A stretch of 64,000 nt of DNA from JBASEY01 sp964404285. GTDB taxonomy: Bacteria > CSSED10-310. This document shows positions 1 to 9,959 of this stretch, piece after piece. Each line of letters opens with the position of its first letter. The stretch's first letter is position 1. The translations under genes and the position numbers were made by a program. The notes under the pieces were generated by a model. It did no database searches. It worked only from the letters and a program-made list of their open reading frames with translations, and was not told where the DNA came from. The DNA lies in NCBI GenBank assembly GCA_964404285.1, contig CAYOJK010000013.1, forward strand, positions 1 to 64,000. The letters run 5' to 3'.

Positions 1-34
1 CCCAAACTGTCATTAAAAGTATAAGTCTTTTCAT
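1..34 (-). CDS. Start of a secreted or membrane protein, cut by the window edge
   Basis: Only the first eleven codons are present (MKRLILLMTVW), reading leftward off the window. A strong ribosome-binding site (AGGAGGA, 39-45 on the complement) lies 5 bases before the ATG. Lys-Arg followed by a run of Leu, Ile and Met looks like the start of a signal peptide. The function cannot be told. It is the next gene downstream of the 1881-residue Kelch/cohesin protein on the same strand, separated from it by a terminator. Confidence 0.5.
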   Translation of the reverse strand, partial: MKRLILLMTVW

Positions 35-214
35 ACAATCCTCCTATGTTGTATTTTTTAAGCATACATTAATTTTCGTTGCTCGATTCATAAATGTTTA
101 ATAACCCCAATTTACACTGTTTAATCAGTGTTGCAGTAAATTATCTATTATAGGAAACCAAAAAGCAAACCTTTTTTATAAAATAGTTAAACCTGTCCCC
201 ATATAGTTTAGACA

Positions 215-246
215 TAAAAAAGCGACCGGCAAGGTTGCCGGTCGCT
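215..246 (-). terminator. Intrinsic terminator after the Kelch/cohesin gene
   Basis: A perfect 12-bp inverted repeat (AGCGACCGGCAA / TTGCCGGTCGCT, 221-232 and 235-246) with a 2-base centre is followed on the minus strand by a run of T (216-220). It lies 22 bases after the stop codon of the minus-strand gene ending at 269, so it is a strong Rho-independent terminator for that gene. Confidence 0.85.
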
Positions 247-268
247 GAGATCTTAATCGTTAGTAGAT

Positions 269-3200
269 TTATTGATCGGTATATCCGAACGTCAGATAAC
301 CGTAATCCCCAATCAAATTATCCATTTGGGCATTGATCAGACCACTGTAGAACTCTAGACCTGTGACTAGTCCTTGTCCAACAACTACCGGCCAGATAAA
401 CGGTTCGAATACATGGATTTCCGTCAAACCAGGTTCATAATCTCTGTATTCAAAGTCGAACTCCTGCTGTTCATTCCATGATGGCCAGAACCAGAATTCA
501 CCGTAAACGCCAAGCAGTACTGCGGTCGCGATATTCAGCATAGGTTCATCAGTGTTGTTACACACATGACAATCCAGCCAAAACTCGTCACCTGTACGGA
601 ACAGTTCTTCCTGAGAGATTATTAAGTGAGTTCCAAGATAATCACATTCAGGTGTCGGCTCAGGTGTTGGTGTGTAGGTCGGAGGCGCTGAAGTCGGGGT
701 AGCGGTCGGAGGCGCTGAAGTCGGAGTAGCGGTAGGCGGCTCAGTAGTCGGTGTAGCAGTCGGAGGCTCAGTAGTCGGTGTGGATGTCGGCGGAACAGGA
801 GTATCCGTCGGAATCGGTGTTTCGGTCGGCTCAGGTGTCGGAGTGCCGAGACAGTTGAAAGTAAAGGAGCCATTGATCACGCCAAAGTATTCGACATCAT
901 CGTATAATTTGTGAGGAGCGAATTCGCTGGTATCACCCTCTGCACAGCCACCACAGGTAACTTTGAAGGTCAATACGGCTAGAGCGCCATGGCTGCCAAC
1001 CGGAACTTCGACTGGCGGCAATGAGAATCCAGCAATACGGACACTGCCTGGGTCGGCTTCGTTACAACCAAACATAATCCAACCCGGATCCAATTCTCCT
1101 TCCACACAATCTATATATTCCAACATGGCGCCGTCAAAAGCTACATCGAAGGTGAAAGCATCTATCGGAGTCGTATCATTGTGAATAATCACTTCGACTT
1201 CGATTTCGTCATCCGTGCAGCCATAGTAATGACCCACAGCGACATAATCCGGTGGAGGCGTAGGAGTCGGACCCATGGTCGGTGTATCCGTCGGCACTTC
1301 AGATGTCGGTGTTGGGGTACCGAAGCAGTAGAAAGAAAATGAGCCGTTCACGATTCCATAATCCTTGATATCATCCAGCAGTCGATAAGGAGCAAACTCG
1401 CATGAATCGCCTTCTTCACAATCATCACAGGTAACCTTAAAGGTCAACACAGCCAGAACACCATCACTACCGACTGGAATTTCAACTGGCGGCAATGAGA
1501 ATCCTGCAATTCGAACACTGCCAGGTGTCGCCTCATTGCAACCAAACATAATCCAGCCCGGATCCAAGTCACCAGCCACACAATCGATGTATTCAAGCAT
1601 GGTGCCGTCAAAAGCGACATCCAGGGTAAATGCATCAACAGGGGTAGTCTCGTTATACAACTTGACCTCTACTTCGATCTCATCATCCGTGCAACCGTAA
1701 TAGTCTTCAATATAGAGATAATCCGGAGGCAATGGAGTCGGAGTAGCAGTCGGGCCTTCAGTCGGCGTTGCCGTCGGCGTCTCTGTCGGACCTTCAGTCG
1801 GCGTTTCCGTCGGCGGAATCGACTCTACAATCAGTGTGACTTCAACTGGAATTTCAGCGCTGGAGACAACATTCTTGTAGGTTACCGTCGCATGATATTC
1901 GCCGGGTTCAAGATCCGTACTGTCAAATGTCAAATCAATCGACTGCGTCTCACCGCCAAGCAGCGACCCTGATACAGGTGCGGTCTCGAGCCAACTCAGA
2001 GATGGTGTGCCTAAAAATCCCATAATCGCAGAAATAGCATTATTAAAATCCTGAACGCTTGCAGCCGCTGAGAGTTCGGCGGTAGAGAAAATGGCTTTTG
2101 TGGCGCCATTATCGAATGCTATCGCCACGTCAGCCGTTAGACCACCACCATCGCCTTCCCAGATCACAAATGCATTAGTGTCAGGCACCAGATTGTCAGC
2201 ATAAAAATTGTTGGCAATGAAGGGGCCGCCTGCGTCAGCGCCATTAACTGTGAAATTCAAGCCCTCGGCAAACGTTCCTGCAGCGCCAGTCAAGGTGATA
2301 GTCTGCTGATCCCACCAGATGTCCTGATCGACAGAAAGCAAGCCCAGGTGTGTTTTGAACCAGCCTGTCGCGGTTCCCCAGCTAGAGTGAGTGCTCTGGA
2401 GAGCATCTTGGCCTACCAACATGACGTTTCCGCCAGTATCTTGATAGGCTTGCAATGCTGCTTCATCAGCAGGAGTCAGGTTTTGAGGCGATGCCCAAAA
2501 GTTTTCGCTGGTCAAAACAATAACAACACCGTATTCGTTTGCTGTGAACGGTGTCGGGAAAGGAATACTTGCGCTGCCTGGCGACGAGATAACTGTCGCG
2601 TTGTAGCCCGCGGCTGTGACGGCTGCTGCATAAGCTGGACCTGGGTTGTACCAACCAGTGTTACCATCGATATGGACGGCAATCAGAACATCACCGTTTC
2701 GCGTGTTCCGATCATGGTATTCGATCGTCGAAGACCAATCCATAGTTCCAGCGCCAGTGTTCTCAAGAGTCAGCGCATCCTGAATGGTTTCAATGACATT
2801 TTCACCTTGGGTATGAGAGAATTCAGTCGGATCGACCGCCAATGCAGGAGCTGCCAGGTGGAAGTCCAACGTGGTTGTATCACCACCAATAATCTCAACA
2901 TCCGTTTCAGTCGCCGGGTTGAATCCATCGGCATTGCATGTGACAGTGAACAATCCGGGCGGCACTGCCGGGAAATTATAAAATCCCGTGCTATCCGACT
3001 TTGCCGTTTGACCTGTTTCTACAATTTTAATGGTGGCATCTTCAACTGTTCCGCGGCCGTCATCATAGACGAAGCCTTCCAGAACTCCACCGCCACCGAC
3101 CAGCATCGTTGCAGGAATTATAATCGGCATTTCATCACCGGAATTGTGACCCACTGTCAATTCAGCCATATAAATGCCAGGTAACAACACTTCACCGGCA

Positions 3201-5914
3201 TCGAACGTCAACGTCACTGTTCCGGTATCACCCGGATCGACACTTCCCGAACTGATGTCTGCTATCAGCCAAGAGCTGAATTCAAACGTGTTCATCATGA
3301 ACGGGGCGGGTTGAACCGGTCCATTGCCGGTTGTTCCGCCAAAAAAGTAGATGTCGCCGTACCCTGCGGCACATGCGCCACCCAAAACAGACGTTGTCAT
3401 GGGTTTGCCGAGATTAGTCCAGATATTGGTATCCGGATCATAGCTCCATGTCGCACCAGTCGCACTCCAGTCATATCCGCCACCGACAGCCAGAATGAAT
3501 CCTTCAGTTTCAAGTCCGAGCATTGATACTGACTGTCCACCTAAGCCTGTCGGCACATTCGCCTTGGTCGTCCAAGTTCCACCGCCGGCCGGATCAAATT
3601 CATAAAACTGGTAGTAGCTAGAGGAAAAATGGCCGCCGATATAAATTTTACCGTCGAAGGCACAGCCGCCGCCAAGTGAGATGCCGTAAGTGTTTATCGG
3701 ACCATTGGCAAGCGTCGTCCAGGAGTTTCCAGCAATATCATATTCGTAAGCGACGTTTTCTGTCGGGAAATCTGAAGTGGTCGAACCGCCAAGTGAATAG
3801 ATTTTTCCAGCTATCAAGCCACCGGAAGCGCCGCCTCGACCCGTCGGCATGGTAGCGCCAGACGACCAGGAATTGGATGCGACATCATAAATCTGAACAG
3901 CGCTCGAACCACTGAAACTTGTATTGTATCCCCCGATGACATAGACCTTCCCAGCATAATATTCAGCAACTGAGCTGTGCCGCGGATCCGGCATCGGAGA
4001 ACTAACCGACCAGGTGCCCGCATTCGTATCATAAATCTGAATAGCATTGAATATCGCGCTGTTTGACACGTCACTCAAGCCGCCGATTACGAAAAACTTA
4101 CCTTCGCCAAAACAGCTTGACGGCCACTGAACCGCTGTAGCAATCGGAGTCACGTTAGTCCAGTTACCGATTTCCCGTGAACCTTTGTTTTCCAGAAATT
4201 TAATGCCTACTCTAAAATCGAGTGGACCATTTCCGCTGTTTTCCAAATATAGATATTCATCCGTCGATTCGCCAAGATCCTGTTCGACATCAAAACTTAA
4301 CGGAGAGATACTAGCCAACGGATACGTCAGATAGAAATCCTGTGTGACAACGGTGTTTCCAATGATCTCAACATCAGGCTCGATTACAATGTTATGGCCA
4401 AGAGCCTTGCACTTGATGGAATATGTTCCCGCCATATGCGGAAGCACGTATTCCCCTGTCGGTCCGGTAACCGCAGACGCTCCAGTCTCAACAACCGTTA
4501 TAACCGCTCCTTCAACGGGTCCTAGGTCGTTTGTGACCATACCATCCAACTGGCCTTTATAATCGGCAATCATGACTACATCATCGATATACCAATCATA
4601 TACACCCATTGTGTTACCATCGAACAGGAAAGAAACCATAAATTCATCGCCGGCAACTTCATCGAGTTCGACCATCAGCGTCTCAGGCCCGATATCACCG
4701 GAAGGAGAAGTCGAGTAGCGGTCCACCCAGGTTGTCCCGTTATCGATCGATGTCTGAACGTGTATGGAATACGGGTACGATGTTGAATAGTGATAGAGAT
4801 AGTGTTTGAACATCAAAAGAATTTCTGAGACTGTCGTTCCATCGATTTTCGGGGAGATCAACCGCAACTGACCGGTATAGGTTGGACTCCAGTAAAGCAC
4901 CATTTCTGGCGCTACACCACCGGCCTCGTCAGAGCCTCTAACAGCCCAATGGTCGGTTTCAGGGGTTTTAGCCCAGTTTACCGGCAACTGCCCAGTCGGA
5001 ACACCCGAAAAATCTTCGTAGATCGGGAAGTTCAGAGCTGAAAACGGTTTGAAGAACGCTTGCACAAAATGATTATCGCCCATTACCACGGCTTCATGTG
5101 AATCATCCGAGTACCATGCTCCATCGAGTTCCCAGTAATCGAAATCCGAAGCAAAGGCCGGATAAGCGACGATAGGCTGAGACGCGCCTTCAGGCAAAGA
5201 ATACGTGCCGGGAATTGGATCCACTGTTCCGGTCGCTCCGCCGGTTCCGTCAGGAGACAGCATTTCCAGATCATATATATTCCCAGTGAACGTGCATGAA
5301 AAAACCGTCGTCATCCACATGCCTTGACATGAGCTGTTGCCGCCTTCATTGGTCGCCATGTTACAATCATAACTGGTCGAGTCACTATAACGGACAAAAC
5401 CGTTACCCGCGAATGAATTGGCAGCCCAGTATGGGTAATCGGATGAATAATTGCCAAGCGTGTCACAAACAGTGATGATCAACGCATTACCCTGCGTATA
5501 CTCAAACGGAGTATCCAGCGTTAACATGTAGACATTTGTGCTTGTCTCAGTCAACGTTTTGTTTGAGGCAACTAAATTGGTATTACCGTGTGGTGAAGTG
5601 CACAGGGCGCCTAAATCATAGGTATCAGGGACTTCATCGATATAAACATTCAATGAGTAATAGTCCGTCGGTGTTCCGCCACTACAACGAATCCAGCCGA
5701 TTTTATCGATTTCGACAGGGTTCGTTCCTGCAATAGGAACTAATGCCGACGCAGGGATACCATATTGAGCTTCGCTATAGCCCCAATAATGGTACCAGGG
5801 TAAGTACTGTGTTGTCGGCGAGCATCCAGCGCTGCCTATGGTCACATCCAATTGTGCCAGTGAAACCGGCGCAAGCAATATAACCATCAACGTTGTCATT
5901 AATAGTTTTCGCAT
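269..5914 (-). CDS. Very large secreted Kelch-propeller protein with two cohesin-like domains
   Basis: 1881 residues with a Sec signal peptide (about 1-20, cleavage near LAQ). By eye the order is: N-terminal beta domain (21-215); divergent InlB B-repeat-like segment (218-288, motif DYWELDG); choice-of-anchor/MAM-like sandwich (295-448); carboxypeptidase-regulatory-like domain (451-528); Kelch repeats (578-871, recurring VIGG and IYD..W motifs); a second carboxypeptidase-regulatory-like domain (945-1018); an alpha/beta segment (1071-1305); Thr-Pro linker; two cohesin-like domains (about 1395-1528 and 1553-1686, with FDGTMLEYIDC and PGSVRIAGFSLPP-type motifs); a long Thr-Pro linker (1688-1755); and a C-terminal aromatic beta domain (1756-1881, FWFWPSW). 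The ribosome-binding site GAGGAGG precedes the ATG. The likely role is a surface scaffold. Cohesins bind dockerins, and dockerin proteins are encoded at 41096-61219. No enzymatic motif was recognised. A shorter paralogue is at 36673-39867. Confidence 0.85.
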   Translation of the reverse strand: MRKLLMTTLMVILLAPVSLAQLDVTIGSAGCSPTTQYLPWYHYWGYSEAQYGIPASALVPIAGTNPVEIDKIGWIRCSGGTPTDYYSLNVYIDEVPDTYDLGALCTSPHGNTNLVASNKTLTETSTNVYMLTLDTPFEYTQGNALIITVCDTLGNYSSDYPYWAANSFAGNGFVRYSDSTSYDCNMATNEGGNSSCQGMWMTTVFSCTFTGNIYDLEMLSPDGTGGATGTVDPIPGTYSLPEGASQPIVAYPAFASDFDYWELDGAWYSDDSHEAVVMGDNHFVQAFFKPFSALNFPIYEDFSGVPTGQLPVNWAKTPETDHWAVRGSDEAGGVAPEMVLYWSPTYTGQLRLISPKIDGTTVSEILLMFKHYLYHYSTSYPYSIHVQTSIDNGTTWVDRYSTSPSGDIGPETLMVELDEVAGDEFMVSFLFDGNTMGVYDWYIDDVVMIADYKGQLDGMVTNDLGPVEGAVITVVETGASAVTGPTGEYVLPHMAGTYSIKCKALGHNIVIEPDVEIIGNTVVTQDFYLTYPLASISPLSFDVEQDLGESTDEYLYLENSGNGPLDFRVGIKFLENKGSREIGNWTNVTPIATAVQWPSSCFGEGKFFVIGGLSDVSNSAIFNAIQIYDTNAGTWSVSSPMPDPRHSSVAEYYAGKVYVIGGYNTSFSGSSAVQIYDVASNSWSSGATMPTGRGGASGGLIAGKIYSLGGSTTSDFPTENVAYEYDIAGNSWTTLANGPINTYGISLGGGCAFDGKIYIGGHFSSSYYQFYEFDPAGGGTWTTKANVPTGLGGQSVSMLGLETEGFILAVGGGYDWSATGATWSYDPDTNIWTNLGKPMTTSVLGGACAAGYGDIYFFGGTTGNGPVQPAPFMMNTFEFSSWLIADISSGSVDPGDTGTVTLTFDAGEVLLPGIYMAELTVGHNSGDEMPIIIPATMLVGGGGVLEGFVYDDGRGTVEDATIKIVETGQTAKSDSTGFYNFPAVPPGLFTVTCNADGFNPATETDVEIIGGDTTTLDFHLAAPALAVDPTEFSHTQGENVIETIQDALTLENTGAGTMDWSSTIEYHDRNTRNGDVLIAVHIDGNTGWYNPGPAYAAAVTAAGYNATVISSPGSASIPFPTPFTANEYGVVIVLTSENFWASPQNLTPADEAALQAYQDTGGNVMLVGQDALQSTHSSWGTATGWFKTHLGLLSVDQDIWWDQQTITLTGAAGTFAEGLNFTVNGADAGGPFIANNFYADNLVPDTNAFVIWEGDGGGLTADVAIAFDNGATKAIFSTAELSAAASVQDFNNAISAIMGFLGTPSLSWLETAPVSGSLLGGETQSIDLTFDSTDLEPGEYHATVTYKNVVSSAEIPVEVTLIVESIPPTETPTEGPTETPTATPTEGPTATPTPLPPDYLYIEDYYGCTDDEIEVEVKLYNETTPVDAFTLDVAFDGTMLEYIDCVAGDLDPGWIMFGCNEATPGSVRIAGFSLPPVEIPVGSDGVLAVLTFKVTCDDCEEGDSCEFAPYRLLDDIKDYGIVNGSFSFYCFGTPTPTSEVPTDTPTMGPTPTPPPDYVAVGHYYGCTDDEIEVEVIIHNDTTPIDAFTFDVAFDGAMLEYIDCVEGELDPGWIMFGCNEADPGSVRIAGFSLPPVEVPVGSHGALAVLTFKVTCGGCAEGDTSEFAPHKLYDDVEYFGVINGSFTFNCLGTPTPEPTETPIPTDTPVPPTSTPTTEPPTATPTTEPPTATPTSAPPTATPTSAPPTYTPTPEPTPECDYLGTHLIISQEELFRTGDEFWLDCHVCNNTDEPMLNIATAVLLGVYGEFWFWPSWNEQQEFDFEYRDYEPGLTEIHVFEPFIWPVVVGQGLVTGLEFYSGLINAQMDNLIGDYGYLTFGYTDQ

Positions 5915-6185
5915 AAAGGTTCCTCCTCTTGAATTGATGACATATAAACCATCATTTATGTTTAATCCTTAGGGAATTATCTCAAAGACGTCTAACGACA
6001 AAAACTGAAAACTAACTCCCTTACTGAAATAGCTTAACAGAAGCCGGATCAATAAATCAACTTAAAATGAGAACAAAATGTCTTAATAAACAAATTTCTG
6101 AAAAAAATGATCGCAAAATGTAATTTTTATGAACGACAAAGAGCATGGTGATCTCGATGCTATGTTTTACGATCAGGCCATCTTC

Positions 6186-6211
6186 AAAAAACATACAATG
6201 TTTATCATTGT
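6186..6211 (-). terminator. Possible weak terminator after the sulfatase-like gene
   Basis: A 6-bp inverted repeat (ACAATG / CATTGT, 6195-6200 and 6206-6211) directly follows the minus-strand stop codon at 6212 and is followed by a T run (6186-6190 on the complement). The stem is short and AT-rich. The rest of 5915-6185 is AT-rich with no gene seen. Confidence 0.35.
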
Positions 6212-8236
6212 TTATAGTTCAGTTTGACCGATCAGGTTGATCGATTCACCAGGATCTTGAATTAAGTGATAAAGCTCTTCAGTACCGGCAATTTCATTTT
6301 TTATATATTTCCACGGCCCATATATCACGGCATGCTTTTTGTACATCGGATTTAAAATCACCATTTCAACAGGCCCAAGATTCAACGGATCATTTTGTAA
6401 TATCAATGGTAATAAGCTAATACCATCCATCTTTGCTTTCTCAGGAAAATGTTGGATATCCAGAATGGTCGGGGCAAGATGAACGACTCCGATCGGAAAA
6501 GATATTCTGCGGCCTGAAATACCTGGCACATGGATTAATAGAGGAATATGCACTGACTCATCGTATAAATATCTGCCGTGCCAATAATTTCCATGCTCAC
6601 CAAAAGCCTCACCATGGTCCGCCGTTATGATGATTACAGTCTTGGCCAGCAATCCTTCGTCGCGTAGATAACGGAACAATCGGCCGAGATGCAGATCGGT
6701 AAATGCAATCTCTCCATCATACTCTCGATGCGGCGATCCATCAAAACGGGACGTTTCGGAATTGACAACATAATCAGCATGCGGATCCAACAGATGGGAG
6801 TAAATAAAAAATTGTCGTCCGTTAAAGCGCTTTATCAACTCAATAATTCTATCGACTATTTGCTTCGATGTTGTCTTTCCCCAAACCTCTTCACGATTTC
6901 CCGACAGTAATTCCAAAAACTTAAACCCCTCCCGAAATGCGCCACCCTCTAAAACATAATCATAACCAACATACCCCGTTAGCAGACCTTTATCTGCTAG
7001 GATTTCAGCGAGCATCAAATCGATACGATCCTTAAAATTCCAGGGCAATTTACCAGATAAAATAGAATTTAAAGAAAAAATGCTGTCTCCGCCCTGAGCA
7101 TAACAGCGTTCAAACAACACGGAATTTACTGCCAATCGGTCAATGAAAGGAGTCGTCTGATAAGGATACCCGTAACATGACAGGTGATCGGCTCTCAACG
7201 CATCGATCGTCAATAACAAAATATTCCAATCGTCTGATTCTGCTAAGATACGGTCACCTTCTTCCAAGTCGAAACTTTTAGATTGACATTCCGCCTGAAC
7301 CCAGGTTTCGAAATCAAAGTCTTCCGGTAGAACAGGTCGGTCAAAACCTCTTTTAAATCTAGAAGCTGACCCACCATTAATAACACCTAAATGTAAATGC
7401 CTGGACAACGTCAGTTTATTAAAAATTCGCAACAAATGAGGAGTTATAATACCATGTTGACTGATCGGAGTGAAAAGATGCGGCAAGGATGAAACGGCTA
7501 GTGACGAGGTAAATACAAGAATTACAGAAAGAATCAAGACAACTCCCTTGGTCAACCAAGTTGGATTCCATTTGGCGGCAATCACTAAGGTCAACAGCGC
7601 CCAAGCTGATGCAATAATCCAAGCCCGAACGTTTACGACTTGTTCTATCCAACTTCTATTTATCCAGATCGCAATGCCGATAATATAGCCTGGAATTAAA
7701 AATGGATCGATTAACCTAAAAAAAACTCTTTCCGCCACTTTGCGATTGCTTGCGGTTTTCTGCACTCCTCCACCGTTTTGGTTAAATAACCATCGACTCA
7801 GCAATACCGTAAACCAAACCATTGTGCCGAGAATAATGAACAACGACCATGCAATCATCCTGCCGTCAACAAACGAGCGATAAAAAAAACGAATGATTCC
7901 GATCGAGACTCCTGTTAAAAGCAGAACAACCGAGAGAATTATAGCGGGTTTACGGCGATGTAAATATCCGATGAAATCAACTCGAGTGTCCAATCGACAC
8001 ATACGTTGCAACACCCAATTACACGTCCTGAAAATAGCGGCTGCGATAATTCCGTATCCATTGTATGCCCCCGTTATCAGTAACGCTATAAAGACACTAT
8101 CAATAAATGATACTACTATTCCTTGTGGTAAATGTCGAAAAACATGGTAAGCTTCAAATACAATGCACGGAACCGATGCTATGACAAACGCTGTTGCGAT
8201 TTTTCCAAATGTCATATCACTAAATTTTTGTTTCAT
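6212..8236 (-). CDS. Membrane-anchored sulfatase/phosphoglycerol-transferase-like protein
   Basis: 674 residues. The N-terminal ~300 residues hold several hydrophobic membrane segments. The C-terminal ~350 residues are an alkaline-phosphatase-superfamily sulfatase fold: the metal-binding start LLTIDALRADHLSCYGYPY and the later IIITADHGEAFGEHG motif are both present. This architecture matches LtaS- or OpgB-like enzymes or arylsulfatases that modify surface polymers. At the position of the sulfatase nucleophile (normally C-x-P-S-R) the sequence reads S-I-F-S-L, so the formylglycine-forming Cys is missing. It is therefore probably not a classical FGE-dependent sulfatase. Neighbouring polysaccharide genes support an envelope role. 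The substrate is unknown. Confidence 0.75.
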   Translation of the reverse strand: MKQKFSDMTFGKIATAFVIASVPCIVFEAYHVFRHLPQGIVVSFIDSVFIALLITGAYNGYGIIAAAIFRTCNWVLQRMCRLDTRVDFIGYLHRRKPAIILSVVLLLTGVSIGIIRFFYRSFVDGRMIAWSLFIILGTMVWFTVLLSRWLFNQNGGGVQKTASNRKVAERVFFRLIDPFLIPGYIIGIAIWINRSWIEQVVNVRAWIIASAWALLTLVIAAKWNPTWLTKGVVLILSVILVFTSSLAVSSLPHLFTPISQHGIITPHLLRIFNKLTLSRHLHLGVINGGSASRFKRGFDRPVLPEDFDFETWVQAECQSKSFDLEEGDRILAESDDWNILLLTIDALRADHLSCYGYPYQTTPFIDRLAVNSVLFERCYAQGGDSIFSLNSILSGKLPWNFKDRIDLMLAEILADKGLLTGYVGYDYVLEGGAFREGFKFLELLSGNREEVWGKTTSKQIVDRIIELIKRFNGRQFFIYSHLLDPHADYVVNSETSRFDGSPHREYDGEIAFTDLHLGRLFRYLRDEGLLAKTVIIITADHGEAFGEHGNYWHGRYLYDESVHIPLLIHVPGISGRRISFPIGVVHLAPTILDIQHFPEKAKMDGISLLPLILQNDPLNLGPVEMVILNPMYKKHAVIYGPWKYIKNEIAGTEELYHLIQDPGESINLIGQTEL

Positions 8237-8477
8237 CTTTCCAATCCTGATCTTGATAGACTGATAGATCCATTTTCAGTTTACCACATTTGAGCGCTTC
8301 GATGGTAAATCTAAAGTGTATCTATTTGATTAAAATTAACGGTTATCTATATTGTTACCATGATTTTGAACATTTATTTCAGGCTTTACGGGCGATTCTA
8401 GTTTTTTATTGAAACTCATACTATACTCGCCAAGATCCTGAGCTGCTGCCATTCAGCTATTTTTTTGAGGACTTCAC

Positions 8478-9959
8478 ATGCTGCATTCACAAACCTATAA
8501 AATTACTACCGGGTATCTGGCTATCAGCACAGCGAAATTTATATTTATGCTGTCTGGTTTTGCCATCTATTTCGTGCTTCCACGATTGCTCTCCCCCGCT
8601 GATTTCGGCAACTATGGCGTCACTATCAGTTTCTTGAGTATTTTTAATATGATGCTGGTGATTGGAGCGATACAAACGGTATCTAAATTTATCTCCGAGC
8701 AGCCTGAACTGAAAAGGCAGATCATGTCTACAGCTTTTCATGGGCAAGCTTTACTTGGAGGCGCTATATCTTTATTGCTTTTATTAATGGCTCCATATCT
8801 AGCCCAAATATTCAAAGATCCTTCTTTGACTACACCTTTCCGTATGGGCGCCGGTATTCCATTTTTTTATGCTTTTTACGCCACAATCATCGGCTTGTTG
8901 AACGGCCAAAAACGCTATCAAGCCCAGGCGATGATAGATATGGTGACGGCGGTCATCAAAACCGTATGCATTATCAGCCTGACTTATGTGACCAGGCGTG
9001 TCGAAGGGGCCGTGGCTGCTTTTTTCATAACGTCACTTCTTATCGCGTCAATGGCGTTGGTCCTTTACCGTAATCGTCAGGCGGGACACCCGGTAGAAAC
9101 AACCAAATTTCCACTCAAAACCCTGCTGAATTTTCAGTTTTCAATCATGTTGCTGACATTGATGGGTCACATTCTTCTGACCCAAGATCTATTTATAATC
9201 AAGGTATTTTCAAGTCTGTTTCGCTCACCGGAATCGGCCGGCTTTTATACGTCAGCCCAAACCCTTTCACGCATTCCCCAAGTCCTTGTCGTCGCGCTCA
9301 ATCTTGTGATGTTCCCAGTTATATCGAGTTCTACATACCAAAATGATGACGATACCAGCCGGTATGCGATTGATGCGGCTTTTCGCTTTCCTTTAATCGC
9401 TATTGCCCCGCTCGCCGTTTTTCTGACGGCTTTTTCAACAGAATGCCTTGCTCTGGTCTTCCCCGCTCCCTATGTCGCCGCAGCGCCCGCATTACAAATC
9501 CTCGCGCCGGCGGTTTTCATTCTGGCCCTGCTCCAGCTAGGCACAACTATCATAACCGGAAGTGGTCGCCCATGGATTTCTATCCGGATCACTCTCGTCG
9601 GCATCCTATTCCAAACATCGGCCTGCCTGTTATTAACCCCGATATATGGACTGCGAGGCGCCGCATTAGGCTCCGGGATTGGTTGGGCCATAAGCCTGAT
9701 AATCTGTTCTATTATCATCTTTCGCCATTTTAAAATTCGAGCCCCGCTCACAACGCTTTGTCGTGCTATTCCCGCCGCGACAATAACAGGATTCGCAGCG
9801 CCTTATTTGCCTTTCTCCGGAATCCCAAGACTTTTAGGTGGATTAGTCTTTACCATCTTCGCCTATTGGGGACTATTGTGGGTAATGGGAGAGAAAGTGA
9901 AACTAATCAATTTTTCGAAGAACCAAAATAAGGAAACCGGCAAAAATTTTCAGCGCTGA
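8478..9959 (+). CDS. Polysaccharide/oligosaccharide flippase (Wzx/MVF family)
   Basis: 493 residues, almost wholly hydrophobic with about 12-14 membrane segments. The N-terminus (GYLAISTAKFIFMLSGFAIYF, then VLPRLLSPADFGNYG) is typical of the RfbX/Wzx branch of the MOP flippase superfamily, which moves lipid-linked glycans across the inner membrane. Length is normal for the family. Its last 57 bases overlap the convergent methyltransferase gene. Glycosyltransferase and methyltransferase genes next door suggest one polysaccharide locus. The substrate cannot be told. Confidence 0.85.
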   Translation: MLHSQTYKITTGYLAISTAKFIFMLSGFAIYFVLPRLLSPADFGNYGVTISFLSIFNMMLVIGAIQTVSKFISEQPELKRQIMSTAFHGQALLGGAISLLLLLMAPYLAQIFKDPSLTTPFRMGAGIPFFYAFYATIIGLLNGQKRYQAQAMIDMVTAVIKTVCIISLTYVTRRVEGAVAAFFITSLLIASMALVLYRNRQAGHPVETTKFPLKTLLNFQFSIMLLTLMGHILLTQDLFIIKVFSSLFRSPESAGFYTSAQTLSRIPQVLVVALNLVMFPVISSSTYQNDDDTSRYAIDAAFRFPLIAIAPLAVFLTAFSTECLALVFPAPYVAAAPALQILAPAVFILALLQLGTTIITGSGRPWISIRITLVGILFQTSACLLLTPIYGLRGAALGSGIGWAISLIICSIIIFRHFKIRAPLTTLCRAIPAATITGFAAPYLPFSGIPRLLGGLVFTIFAYWGLLWVMGEKVKLINFSKNQNKETGKNFQR

